Origin: an uncultured Clostridia bacterium
GTDB lineage: Bacteria > Bacillota > Clostridia > Oscillospirales > Acutalibacteraceae
Length of the DNA stretch: 36,445 bases
Direction: 5' to 3'
Assembly: GCA_946499275.1 (NCBI GenBank)
Contig: CAMMRL010000024.1
Location: 1 to 36,445, forward strand
Shown here: positions 1 to 8,216 of the stretch, piece after piece
Layout of the letters: every line of letters starts with the position of its first letter
How positions within the stretch are numbered: the stretch's first letter is position 1
The notes under the pieces: model-generated
Told to the model about the DNA's origin: nothing
The model's database searches: none
Seen by the model: only the letters and a program-made list of their open reading frames with translations
Made by a program: the position numbers and the translations under genes

Positions 1-184
1 CGGCGGCGGCCGTTTGGAGGACCGGCAGGGTTTTATTTTCCCCCAGTTGCGCGGTGGGCTTGGCCGCGCCGCAGAGGACGGCGGCCGCCGTCCCCACCCC
101 GGCCAGCAAGGCCAGGCACAGCAACAGCGCCGCAAGGCGGCTCCGCCGCCGGGATGCTCGGGATTTCCACAGATCTTTTGTCAT
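1..184 (-). CDS. Membrane-anchored or exported protein, N-terminal 61 residues (cut by window edge)
   Basis: A minus-strand frame opens with ATG at 184 after a GAAAGGG ribosome site and runs without stop to base 1. The visible part has a short basic N-terminus (KSRASRRRSR), then a hydrophobic stretch at about residues 17-40 rich in Leu and Ala, then an Ala/Pro/Thr-rich segment. This is the pattern of a signal peptide or single membrane anchor followed by an extracytoplasmic linker. It lies directly downstream of a VanR/VanS-like pair on the same strand. In van-type loci that place is often taken by a D,D-carboxypeptidase (VanY/M15 family), but nothing visible here proves it. The function is unknown from this fragment. 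Confidence 0.7.
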   Translation of the reverse strand, partial: MTKDLWKSRASRRRSRLAALLLCLALLAGVGTAAAVLCGAAKPTAQLGENKTLPVLQTAAA

Positions 185-325
185 GGTATTCGCCCTTTCG
201 CCCGTTATGGGAAGTGGTATGCTTTCAGTAAACCACACATTGCGAAAGGACGTGTTAACGACTTCTTATTGGGGAATTAAGCTTTCCTTACAATCCTGTC
301 ACACAGCGCCGGCTAACGGCGAGCG

Positions 326-1447
326 TCACACCGGAAGTTCCACCGCAAATTCGGTGTACTCCGGGCTGCTGGAGGCAGTGATCGTCCCGCCGTGCTGCTC
401 TACAATCTGCTTGGCGATCGCCAGGCCCAGCCCCGCCCCGCCGGTGTTGCCCGAACGGGCGGCATCCAGGCGGTAAAACTTCTCAAATATCACGTTCAAC
501 CTGTCTTGCGGGATCTCCTTTCCCTTATTACGGAAGGTAATCCGCGCCTTATCCTCCACAATCGCGGCGGACACCTGAATTTCACTGTCGTCCGCCCCGT
601 AGGAAGAGGCGTTGCGCAAGATGTTGTTGAAAACCCGTGCCAATTTGTCTGCATCGCCGCGGATCACGAGACCCTCCCCCACCAGCACGTCCGCGCGCTG
701 CCCGCGCGCCGCTAGGATGGGGTAAAACTCGTCGGTCATCTGCTGCAAAAGCAGGGAGAGATTGAACGGCTCCACCGTGAGTTCCATTGTCTGCAGGTTG
801 AAACGGGTGATCTCAAAAAATTCATTGATGAGCTGTTCGAGCCGGCAGGCTTTCTGCAGGGTGATGGCCGTGTACTTTTCCCTTTGCGCCTTAGGCATAT
901 CCGGCTGGTCGTTGAGCAGGTTCAGGTAACCCACCACCGAAGTCAGCGGCGTCTTGATGTCGTGCGCCAGATAGACCACCAGGTCGTTCTTCTTCTGCTC
1001 ACTTTCCTGCAGTTCCCGCTTGCGACGGTTGAGGGTATTTTTTACGGCGTTCAGCTTCACCTGCATGAAATCCAGCTCGTCCGGCAGGAGGATCGGCGTT
1101 TCATCCTCGTCGGTCAGCTTTTCCACCCCGTTGACGATCATGCGGAAATACCGGGTAAAGCGGGACATGGCGATATAAAACACCAGCATCAGCAGCAGGG
1201 TAAAGCCGAACAGCATCCAGAATTCCTTATTGGTACGGAATATCCGATGGTACAGATAGATGGCTTCCCCATTGCTGAGGTCCAGCATGTTTTCACAAAA
1301 GGCCACAAAGGAACGGGCGAACGGATCCTGGAAAATCCCGTCGATTACATACACCGCGATCAGATACCCGACCAGCGCCGTACCAGCGCCGATCAGCAAC
1401 ACCTGGATCGCGATCCGCAGCTTCAGCCGCCGAAAACTACTGTTCAA
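326..1447 (-). CDS. VanS-like sensor histidine kinase
   Basis: A 373-residue membrane histidine kinase. There are two membrane segments at about residues 11-37 and 77-94, enclosing a short extracytoplasmic loop, then a HAMP-like linker. The phosphoacceptor H-box is LAHDIKTPLTS with His162. The ATPase domain shows the N-box (NNILRNASSYG) and G-boxes (GAGLGLAIAK). The wording around the H-box and the FEKFYRLDAARS segment closely resembles VanS, so cell-wall stress or glycopeptide sensing is a fair inference. The ligand is unknown. The start is a TTG at 1447, with GGGG about 8 bases upstream. It overlaps the end of the response-regulator gene by 11 bases, which suggests translational coupling. 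No van ligase genes are visible. Confidence 0.9.
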   Translation of the reverse strand: MNSSFRRLKLRIAIQVLLIGAGTALVGYLIAVYVIDGIFQDPFARSFVAFCENMLDLSNGEAIYLYHRIFRTNKEFWMLFGFTLLLMLVFYIAMSRFTRYFRMIVNGVEKLTDEDETPILLPDELDFMQVKLNAVKNTLNRRKRELQESEQKKNDLVVYLAHDIKTPLTSVVGYLNLLNDQPDMPKAQREKYTAITLQKACRLEQLINEFFEITRFNLQTMELTVEPFNLSLLLQQMTDEFYPILAARGQRADVLVGEGLVIRGDADKLARVFNNILRNASSYGADDSEIQVSAAIVEDKARITFRNKGKEIPQDRLNVIFEKFYRLDAARSGNTGGAGLGLAIAKQIVEQHGGTITASSSPEYTEFAVELPV

Positions 1448-2126
1448 CTTTATACCCCACTCCCCAAACCGTCCGGATCAGGCTGGCGCCGCCGCCGGGA
1501 CCCTGCATCTTTTCTCGCAGGTGCCGGATATGGACCATCACCGTGTTGTTGCAGCCCGCATAGTATTTCTCTCCCCAAACCTCCTGGAAAAGCCGCTCCG
1601 CGCTGATGACCTGCCCGCGGTTTTCGCATAAGAGCCAGAGGATGGAAAACTCGATAGGCGTGAGCGAAAGCGGTTTTTCATTAAGGGTGCATTCGTGTGT
1701 GCCGCGATTCATCACCAGCCCCGCGCACTCCAGCACATCCAGTTCAGTCTGGGCGCCTTCGTTATAGCGGGTGAAACGGCGGAGCTGCGCCTTGACCCGG
1801 GCAACCAACTCCAGCGGGCTGAAAGGCTTGGTGATATAATCGTCCGCCCCGAGCGTCAGGCCGAGGATTTTGTCCATCTCCTCCCCCTTGGCGGTGAGCA
1901 TGATTACCGGGAAGGTATACTTTTCCCGGATCTTCCGGCAGATGTCAAACCCGCTCATCCCGGGCAGCATCACGTCCAGCACCGCCATATCCAGATGGGT
2001 GGATTCAATGCAACGCAGTGCATCCTCCGCCGTGTAGCATTTATAAACGGTGATGTCCTCGTTTTTCAAGCAGACCTCCACCAGGTCGGCAATTTCCTTC
2101 TCGTCGTCCACAACCAAAACGTTCAT
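1437..2126 (-). CDS. VanR-like OmpR-family response regulator
   Basis: A 229-residue two-domain regulator. The receiver domain (1-120) has the acidic pair Asp7/Asp8, phosphoacceptor Asp51 in AVLDVMLPG, Thr78 and Lys100 in ITKPF, all canonical. The C-terminal winged helix (about 130-229) ends in the usual RTVWGVGYKVEQ. The receiver opening (VDDEKEIADLVEV) and the ADDYITKPFSPLELVARVKAQLRR block are very close to VanR. It is the first gene of an operon with the overlapping sensor kinase and the partial gene at the left edge. Ribosome site GGAGGG lies 7-8 bases before ATG. The target genes are unknown; probably envelope genes, including its own operon. Confidence 0.92.
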   Translation of the reverse strand: MNVLVVDDEKEIADLVEVCLKNEDITVYKCYTAEDALRCIESTHLDMAVLDVMLPGMSGFDICRKIREKYTFPVIMLTAKGEEMDKILGLTLGADDYITKPFSPLELVARVKAQLRRFTRYNEGAQTELDVLECAGLVMNRGTHECTLNEKPLSLTPIEFSILWLLCENRGQVISAERLFQEVWGEKYYAGCNNTVMVHIRHLREKMQGPGGGASLIRTVWGVGYKVEQ

Positions 2127-2165
2127 AACGGCCCTCCTAAGCGGTTAACGCGGCGTTTTTCCTTC

Positions 2166-2174
2166 ATTATAGCA
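2166..2174 (-). promoter_or_regulatory. Extended -10 promoter for the VanRS-like operon
   Basis: On the minus strand TGCTATAAT lies about 40 bases before the response-regulator start. The -10 is perfect and carries the extended TGn motif. No good -35 hexamer is seen at 17 bases. A SigA-type promoter is inferred. Confidence 0.55.
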
Positions 2175-2283
2175 TGGATACGGCGGAGCAAAAGGCGGTT
2201 CGGGCGAAAAAAGCCAAAGATTCTCTTAATATCCCCTTAGTTTTTTCGGCAAAAGCCATCCCGTACAACGGAAAAACCGGCGC

Positions 2284-2316
2284 AAAAGAAAACGCCGCGG
2301 TTCTCCCACCGCGGCG
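2284..2316 (-). terminator. Rho-independent terminator of the small membrane-protein unit
   Basis: Minus strand: CGCCGCGG, an 8-base loop, CCGCGGCG, then TTTTCTTTT. The 8-bp stem is all GC and sits about 60 bases after the stop of the gene ending at 2374. It separates this unit from the VanRS-like operon. Confidence 0.75.
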
Positions 2317-2373
2317 CCCACAAAATCGATAACCGGCCGGCACAACCTCTGTGCGCTCCGGAACGAAGGCGGC

Positions 2374-2925
2374 TTATTTCCCACCTTCCGCGCGAACCCG
2401 CTCCCTTGCCGACGACGGGACCCGCCGGTCGTATCCAAAATAGGCAAACAGGCAGCCAGCCAATGATAGCCCGAAAAGCACAAAAAACACGGTGAAGCAG
2501 TGGCCGCTTTCCAGGCAGAAATGCCGCACCACGCCCGCAGGCAACGGCGGCCATTTCGGCTGCATCATCGGGTATTGCGCCAGTGTGGAATCCGGTATCA
2601 TCTGGGACGGCAGCAGACAGCCCAGCACACCGACGACGGCAAACAGCAGGTCCCGGCGGCTGAACGGTTCCCGCCGTCCCACCCGGCACAGCATCGAGAT
2701 CCCGTTAATTAAGGCCAGCAGGAAAAATAAAAGCGAGGTCACCGCAATCGCCGCCGTCAGCCAGAATGCGCCGTCCTCCCATGGGGACGACACCCCGTTG
2801 CGCACACCGAAACGCAGTGCGCCGCCTATACTGGGGATCAGGATTGCCGAAACCAGATACGCGCCCGCCAGTAAAAATACCAGATGCCAAATACAGCCGA
2901 CCGTTGCCCGTAACCTGCCGCCCAT
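2374..2925 (-). CDS. Hypothetical membrane protein, about four membrane segments
   Basis: A 183-residue protein with hydrophobic segments at about residues 10-30, 54-74, 92-106 and 141-163, and a basic C-terminus (DRRVPSSARERVRAEGGK). I do not recognise a family. The ATG at 2925 is preceded by AAAGGAG about 12 bases upstream, a usable site. It is 78 bases downstream of the YccF-like gene on the same strand and is followed by a clear terminator, so the two are probably co-transcribed. In the gap between them an imperfect hairpin (GGCATAC / GTATGCC) may be a leader or processing structure. The role is unknown. Confidence 0.7.
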   Translation of the reverse strand: MGGRLRATVGCIWHLVFLLAGAYLVSAILIPSIGGALRFGVRNGVSSPWEDGAFWLTAAIAVTSLLFFLLALINGISMLCRVGRREPFSRRDLLFAVVGVLGCLLPSQMIPDSTLAQYPMMQPKWPPLPAGVVRHFCLESGHCFTVFFVLFGLSLAGCLFAYFGYDRRVPSSARERVRAEGGK

Positions 2926-3003
2926 GCTTTCCCTGCTCCTTTCTTTATTGTATAGACTCTTTTCATTTTTCTATCCGGCATACCGCTGTTACCGTATGCC
3001 CAG

Positions 3004-3366
3004 TTAACCTACTATATCGGTACCAAACGGCCAAATGGCCAGTCTCGCCAGTTTGAAACTTTGTATCCCCAGGGGGACGCCCACAATCGTAATACAGTAT
3101 CCCACGCCGACGGCTAGTGAAACCAGGGCAAGCTCCCAGCCGAACAGCAAAATCCAAAGCCCGTTGAGCAGGCAGGAACCCGCACGCCGTTCACCCAGCG
3201 GTTCCTTTCCAAAGGGGGCCAACACAAAGCCGGCGATTTTAAAGCACTGCACCCCAAAAGGGATCCCGATGATCGTAATGCAGCAAAGAAGCCCGGCCAG
3301 CGCCCAAGATAACCCGAGCAATAGGCCGCCGAAGATCAGCCAGAGCAAATTCCCTAAACAACGCAA
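3004..3366 (-). CDS. YccF-like inner-membrane protein (DUF307)
   Basis: A 120-residue protein built from two similar halves. Each half has a hydrophobic segment, then a GIPFG-x-QCFKIA (residues about 34-45) or GVPLG-x-QSFKLA (about 95-106) block ending in a PFG motif. This duplicated pattern is typical of the YccF/DUF307 family, whose function is not established. The start is TTG at 3366, chosen because GGGAGGA lies 7-8 bases before it and no ATG is suitably placed. A promoter with -35 TTGAAC and -10 TACAAT lies about 130 bases upstream, leaving a long leader. Probably the first gene of a two-gene unit. Confidence 0.85.
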   Translation of the reverse strand: MRCLGNLLWLIFGGLLLGLSWALAGLLCCITIIGIPFGVQCFKIAGFVLAPFGKEPLGERRAGSCLLNGLWILLFGWELALVSLAVGVGYCITIVGVPLGIQSFKLARLAIWPFGTDIVG

Positions 3367-3495
3367 CCGGTGTTCCTCCCGATGTATAATTCCTCCTTAT
3401 CTTACACGATAAAAGAAAAAAGAACCGGTAGAAAAAAAGAATTTTCTCTGAATTTTGTATGCGGTTCCCACCATTCACTTTTTAATAACAAATAC

Positions 3496-3524
3496 ATTGT
3501 ATAACACTTTTCCCAACAGTTCAA
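3496..3524 (-). promoter_or_regulatory. SigA-type promoter for the YccF-like gene
   Basis: Minus strand: TTGAAC, 17-base spacer, TACAAT. Transcription would start near 3489 and leave a leader of about 120 bases before the TTG start. Confidence 0.55.
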
Positions 3525-3822
3525 TTACTTTCAAAGAATATCCCCCCATATATTCCTTTTTCATCGGTTTTTCACCAAAGCATTCTCTGCTTTTTTCAAG
3601 ATATCGCTATCATCTTAATGGTTGAGCAAGCCTATCTTTTTCCGAGTATTGCCGAGCCTATTTAAATGAAGAAACGCACCGAGGAGCATTCTCAGATCAA
3701 AGTAAACGAAATACTGCCAAAATCCACAAAAAGCTCATAGAAATATTCCCGACCTTTTTTTACAATAAAGAGGATTCCTAAAGAAAACCTGTATATTCGA
3801 CGAAATGGAAGGACGGATGACC
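3525..3822. other. AT-rich intergenic region upstream of the decarboxylase-family gene
   Basis: About 300 bases, clearly more AT-rich than the surroundings, with several T-runs. No convincing gene is present. A TACAAT at 3761-3766 could be a -10 for the downstream gene, but no matching -35 is evident. Confidence 0.4.
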
Positions 3823-4839
3823 ATGAATACCAAAGCGTGGCTGGAAGACCTGCGGAATTCTCCCATCAAACGGGCAATGCCGGTTCTCTCCTTTCCCTCC
3901 ACCAGCTTGCTGGGGATTACGGTGAAGGAGCTGATTGACGACAGTGACAAGCAGGCGCAGGGGATGAAGCTGGTCGCACAACGGACGAAGGCCGCCGCTT
4001 CGGTCAGCATGATGGACTTGTCGGTGGAAGCGGAATCTTTTGGGTCGGAAATCCGGATTTCCGACGACGAGGTGCCCACCGTCATTGGCGCCATTGTGGA
4101 AAGCGAAGAGGATGCCGAAGCCCTCCAGATTCCTCCCGTTGGCGCCGGCCGCACCGGGCGGTATATCGAAGCAATCGCGAAAGCTGTGGAACTGATCACC
4201 GACCGGCCGGTGTTTGCCGGCGTTATCGGTCCCTTCTCCCTAGCCGGGCGGCTGATTGGGGTTTCGGACGCGCTGGCCAACTGCTATGACGAACCGGATA
4301 TGGTGCACATAACCTTGAAGAAAGCCACGGCGTTCCTGATCGATTACATCCTTGCATACAAGCAGAACACCGGCGCCGCCGGCGTGGTGATGGCCGAACC
4401 GCTGACCGGCTTGCTCTCCCCCAGCCTGGCGAAAGAGTTTTCAGAACCGTATGTCAAGGAAATCGTGGACGCGGTGCAGGACGACAATTTCCTGGTGATC
4501 TATCACAACTGCGGGGACAACACGATTGCGATGATCGACTCCATCTTGCGCACCGGCGCGGCCGCCTACCATTTCGGCAATTCCATTTCCATGAAGGAAA
4601 TGCTGACCCATATTCCCGACGACGTTGTCGTGATGGGGAACGTGGACCCGGCCGGGCAATTCCGCAATGGCACGCCGGAATCGATCCGGGAGGAAACCCT
4701 CCAGGTGATGGGCGAATGCTGCGGGCATCCGAATTTTGTGATCTCTTCCGGCTGCGATATCCCGCCGGCGAGCAGCTGGGATAACATCGATGCGTTTTTC
4801 GCCGCCGTGGATGAGTTTTATCAGAACGCACAAAGATAG
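3823..4839 (+). CDS. Uroporphyrinogen decarboxylase family protein, MtaA/CmuA-like methyltransferase
   Basis: About 338 residues with the (beta/alpha)8 URO-D fold pattern. The C-terminal half carries YHNCGDN and later SSGCDIPP, giving the His-x-Cys...Cys zinc ligand set that marks MtaA/CmuA corrinoid-to-thiol methyltransferases rather than heme-pathway HemE. GVIGPFSLAGRLIG and MAEPLTGLLSP are also typical of this branch. Three in-frame ATGs lie at 3805, 3817 and 3823. The last is preferred because GGAAGGA ends 9 bases before it. No corrinoid protein or partner methyltransferase gene is next to it, so the substrate is unknown. A bidirectional terminator follows. Confidence 0.85.
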   Translation: MNTKAWLEDLRNSPIKRAMPVLSFPSTSLLGITVKELIDDSDKQAQGMKLVAQRTKAAASVSMMDLSVEAESFGSEIRISDDEVPTVIGAIVESEEDAEALQIPPVGAGRTGRYIEAIAKAVELITDRPVFAGVIGPFSLAGRLIGVSDALANCYDEPDMVHITLKKATAFLIDYILAYKQNTGAAGVVMAEPLTGLLSPSLAKEFSEPYVKEIVDAVQDDNFLVIYHNCGDNTIAMIDSILRTGAAAYHFGNSISMKEMLTHIPDDVVVMGNVDPAGQFRNGTPESIREETLQVMGECCGHPNFVISSGCDIPPASSWDNIDAFFAAVDEFYQNAQR

Positions 4840-4939
4840 ATATGCCCGTTTGCCTTCTTCCCTTATCGATAATACGAAAGAACAGGGCGAAACCATGCTT
4901 TCTTAACAAGAATTATTTTTCCGCTAGCGCAGCGAAAAA

Positions 4940-4985
4940 ACGGGAGCCTTGAGCAGTTCTTCTGCTTCAAGACCCCCGTTTTTCA
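4940..4985. terminator. Bidirectional rho-independent terminator
   Basis: A long interrupted hairpin: AACGGG, then CTTGA and CAG pairing across the loop TTCT with CTG and TCAAG, then CCCGTT. It is flanked by A-run on the left and T-run on the right. It serves the plus-strand gene ending at 4839 and overlaps the end of the minus-strand pseudogene. Confidence 0.8.
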
Positions 4986-6067
4986 CTTGGACAAGGGCGC
5001 TTTGCAAAATGCCTTTTTCAGTAAAGCGGTAATCTTTGCACATCCCCAAGTCGTAATGGCTGAGAAAAGCGTATTCGCGAGCAGGAACACCAGCACCATT
5101 GGCCAAAACGGCTTTTCCGGGATATACGTCGAAATCAGGACGATAAAGATCAACTAATTCAGGTACATACCGTAACTTATTTTCCCTAAAAATCCGGAAA
5201 CACGGGTGTTGAGAAAGCTGTCCACATAACTTTTGCCAAGGGAAACACAAAGTACAAAAGCTGCGATTAACCCAATCATGGCAAAGTCCTTGATACTTCG
5301 CCGGGAACGATACATGGTGTAAAGGATCACAACCAATAAACTGCTTTCCAAAAGGGTAACAAGCACACGGAACAGCCTGCCGGTTATGTTTACTAACTTT
5401 TTGGAACAAGCGTATACGATGCATCTCAGCCCGATCTCGGCAAAAGCGCGCCACAAGCCGGAATAGGCGATCAAGTCATAGCTTCTCATTGTCAAATCGA
5501 TATATCCGTACGTTTGATAGAAATATCCGCAAATGAGGAGGAGCGCACCGGGGGCTATAATATACCGATAAGTGTCTTCATTCTTTTTCAGTAAGAAATA
5601 AATGAAGGCAGAAGCAAGCAGTATGGCGCTCACATACCAAAACTGATTGTTTACAACAAACGGGAGCCCAGCGCTCTGAACCATAAAGAATTCCCAAAAT
5701 ACCGAAGTTAAAACCTCTTTGGTGGAATACTGGCCAACGTAGATATATACCAATGCAACCAATATCAGCGACAACGCATAATGGGGAAATAGCCGTTCAA
5801 AGCGTTCTCCGGCATATCGGGCGGTACAGCGCCCGGCCGATACAGAACCGGCTTTTTCTTTTCTCGCTCCACATGTCTCATCAGCATATACCCGCTGACA
5901 ATAAAGAAAAACTCAACCGCCAGATAGCCGCCGCAAAAAGGGGCATGCGCGTCCCCAAAGTCCATATATGCGGTAAAATGCATGATACAGATCACACAGG
6001 AAAACAAAAAGCGGTAGAAATCCAGCGCATAGTTTCTCGCCTGAGGGATCGCTTCGTCAGTAAGCAC
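4983..6067 (-). pseudogene. Acyltransferase-3 (OafA-like) membrane acyltransferase, broken
   Basis: An acyltransferase-3 protein split over reading frames. The first part (GTG start at 6067 after AGGAGG) reads LDFYRFLFSCVICIMHF and AVEFFFIVSGYMLMRH, the family N-terminus. It then leaves frame near an A-run at about 5855-5865. The other frame continues as RYAGERFERLFPHYALSLIL and several membrane helices to FLGKISYGMYLN. A TAG at 5154-5156 interrupts it, yet the same frame carries on (LIFIVLISTYIPEKPFWP...) to a TGA at 4983. So there are two lesions: a one-base shift in a homopolymer and a nonsense codon. The intact product would acylate cell-surface sugars. It lies 50 bases downstream of phosphoglucomutase. 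Confidence 0.85.
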
Positions 6068-6117
6068 GTCCGGCCCTCCTGGTGTATAATATCCGCCAAC
6101 TTATCTGCCGAACCGTT

Positions 6118-7845
6118 TTACCCCTTAAGCAGCGCTTTCGCCGCTTCGGTCAGTTTTTCCGCCATGGCGGCCGCGGCGGCGCGGTCGCTGCCGGTTGCGG
6201 TGATGTACGCCTTGATTTTCGGTTCGGTTCCCGACGGACGGACAATCACGCTCGCGCCGTCCCCCAAGGAGAAGGACAGGACGTTGGATTTCGGCAGGTC
6301 GATCGGCATGGTTTCACCGCTGGCGATATCCACCTTGACCGAGCGCTGGTAGTCTGCAAAAGCGGTGACTTTCCGCCCGGCGATCTCCTGCGGCCGGTCC
6401 TCCCGCAGGGAAGCCATCAGGTTCTGCATGGTTTCCATCCCCTGTTCGCCCTCAAACCCAGCGTTTACCTGGGAGTGGAGATATACGCCGTGTTCGGCAT
6501 ACAGCGCATCCAGCACCTCAAGCAGGGTTTTTCCCTGCTTTTTATAATACGCCGCCATCTCGCAGATCAGCATGGAGGCCACCACTGCGTCCTTATCCCG
6601 GACATAGGTGCCGGACAGGTAACCGTAGCTCTCTTCAAACCCGAAGATATACCGTTCGGGATGCCCCGCTTTCTCAAGCAGGCCGATCTGTTCCCCGATA
6701 TACTTGAACCCGGTCAGCACCTCAACCAAAGTGCAGCGGTATTTTTCCGCAATCCGGGCGGCAAGGTCGGACGTCACGATGGTTTTGACCACCACTGGAT
6801 TTTCCGGCAGGGTTCCCCGTTCCGCCCGGCAGGACAGGATATAATTGAGCAGCAGGCAACCCACCTCGTTGCCGGTGGTGAGGACATACTCGCCCTGCCC
6901 GTCCCGCACGGCGATACCCACCCGGTCGCAGTCGGGGTCGGTGGCGAGCAAGAGGTCGGGTTTCTCGGTCTCCGCCAACTTCAGGGCGCATTCAAACGCC
7001 TGGCGGATTTCCGGGTTCGGATACGGTGCGGTCGGGAAGTTGCCGTCCGGCAGCTCCTGTTCCGGCACCACGCTGACCTTCCCCACCCCAATACGGCGGA
7101 GGATTTCCCGCACCGGCTTGTTCCCGGTGCCGTTGAGAGGGGTGTACACCACGTTCAGCGGCACATCACGGCAAAGGCCGGGGTTTTCCTGCTGTTTTTC
7201 CACCCGGCAGAGGAAATCGTCCACCAGGGAATCCGGGATTTCCCGGATCAGCCCGTCGGCCTTGGCGGATTCATAATCCGCCACTTTTACACCATCGAAA
7301 ATATCCACTTTGCGGATGCAAGCGGTCACCTCGTTCGCGTCGTGGTCGGTCATCTGGCAGCCGTCCGCGCCGTAGCATTTGTAACCGTTGTACTTCGAGG
7401 GGTTGTGGCTGGCCGTTACCATGATGCCGGCTTGGCAGTGCAGCTCCCGCACGGCAAAAGAAAGCACCGGCGTGGGCTCAAGCTGCGGGAAAATATGTAC
7501 CTTCACGCCGTTGCCGGCCAGGACGCGGGCCGCTTCCCGGGCGAAAAGGCCGGATTTGATCCGGGAGTCGAACGAGATCGCCACCGCGGCGGAAGGATAC
7601 CGGACGTTGAGATAATCGGCCAGCCCCTGCGTCGCCTTGCGCACGGTATAGATATTCATCCGGTTGTCCCCTGCGCCGATGACGCCGCGCAGGCCGCCGG
7701 TCCCAAATTCCAGTTCCCGATAAAAGCGGTCGTTGATCTGCTCTTCGTCCCCTTCCACAGAGCGGAGCTCGTCGAGCAGGTCGGGGTCTTCCCCTGCGTT
7801 CCGGAGCCAACGTTCGTATTTGTTGGTGATCGTGCTGTCGAGCAT
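6118..7845 (-). CDS. pgcA: Phosphoglucomutase/phosphomannomutase
   Basis: A 575-residue alpha-D-phosphohexomutase that interconverts glucose-6-phosphate and glucose-1-phosphate in the cytoplasm. The four family loops are visible: phosphoserine loop VTASHNPSKYNGYK with Ser146, metal loop DPDCDR (Asp303, 305, 307), sugar loop GFEESYGYLSG (about 402-412) and the C-terminal phosphate loop RPSGTEPKIKAY. The start at 7845 (MLDSTITNKYERW) is preferred over upstream codons because AAAGGA lies 8 bases before it and homologues begin there. Its promoter lies divergent to asnB. The product feeds the glycogen genes at 23-29 kb. The symbol follows the Bacillus homologue and is tentative. Confidence 0.92.
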   Translation of the reverse strand: MLDSTITNKYERWLRNAGEDPDLLDELRSVEGDEEQINDRFYRELEFGTGGLRGVIGAGDNRMNIYTVRKATQGLADYLNVRYPSAAVAISFDSRIKSGLFAREAARVLAGNGVKVHIFPQLEPTPVLSFAVRELHCQAGIMVTASHNPSKYNGYKCYGADGCQMTDHDANEVTACIRKVDIFDGVKVADYESAKADGLIREIPDSLVDDFLCRVEKQQENPGLCRDVPLNVVYTPLNGTGNKPVREILRRIGVGKVSVVPEQELPDGNFPTAPYPNPEIRQAFECALKLAETEKPDLLLATDPDCDRVGIAVRDGQGEYVLTTGNEVGCLLLNYILSCRAERGTLPENPVVVKTIVTSDLAARIAEKYRCTLVEVLTGFKYIGEQIGLLEKAGHPERYIFGFEESYGYLSGTYVRDKDAVVASMLICEMAAYYKKQGKTLLEVLDALYAEHGVYLHSQVNAGFEGEQGMETMQNLMASLREDRPQEIAGRKVTAFADYQRSVKVDIASGETMPIDLPKSNVLSFSLGDGASVIVRPSGTEPKIKAYITATGSDRAAAAAMAEKLTEAAKALLKG

Positions 7846-8012
7846 AAAAACCATCCTTTCCCCTGCGAGCAGGGATGCGTTTATGTTGCTTAAACTTACA
7901 GGCTGCCGGGCGTTTACCCGCTTGTCCGCCTCCATTCCTGCCGTTTGCCTAGGCTGTCCCGCAGACTGGCGGCACGGACGGATGCAGACACAAGCCTATT
8001 TTCCTGTTCCTT

Positions 8013-8042
8013 ATTATACCATCGCCGCCTGGGGAATTGCAA
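8013..8042 (-). promoter_or_regulatory. SigA-type promoter for the phosphoglucomutase gene
   Basis: Minus strand: TTGCAA, 18-base spacer ending in TGG, then a perfect TATAAT. The TGn before the -10 makes it an extended -10 promoter. Confidence 0.7.
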
Positions 8043-8121
8043 GGCGGGAACCTGTCGAATGCAGCGGATACGGCGCGGCAACGGATTTTTTCCACCGACG
8101 TATGGAAATCGGTGAAAAATC

Positions 8122-8130
8122 TGGTATACT
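8122..8130 (+). promoter_or_regulatory. Extended -10 promoter for asnB
   Basis: TGGTATACT lies about 90 bases upstream of the asnB start. The -35 position (ATGGAA) is poor, so the call rests on the extended -10 element. Confidence 0.5.
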
Positions 8131-8216
8131 AAAGAATGATTTGCCGTTATAGCATAGATAGAATTCGAATTTTACGCCGGGTCCTCCCGGCTTTTGGAAA
8201 GGCTGGGACTATTACC

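Larger units (their letters stand above)
7846..8216. other. Divergent promoter region between the mutase and asnB
   Basis: About 370 bases with no gene. It holds one promoter on each strand (listed separately) and leaves the mutase a leader of about 160 bases. No riboswitch fold was recognised. Confidence 0.5.

Noticed and set aside
3669..3743. Short 24-codon plus-strand frame starting MKKRTEEHSQ in the AT-rich gap
   Set aside because: No ribosome site and no continuation; too short to separate from chance.
5154..5156. In-frame TAG in the acyltransferase and another at 34662, possibly meaning TAG recoding (for example pyrrolysine or glutamine)
   Set aside because: TAG is also the normal stop of the VanR-like, MtaA-like and methyltransferase genes here, the two sites would need different amino acids (Gln/His and Trp), and both genes carry other lesions. 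Ordinary nonsense mutations explain them.
6082..7893. Long plus-strand open frame of about 600 codons opposite the phosphoglucomutase gene
   Set aside because: It is the antisense shadow of a GC-rich gene. It has no ribosome site, no recognisable domain and an unnatural composition rich in His, Arg and Gly.
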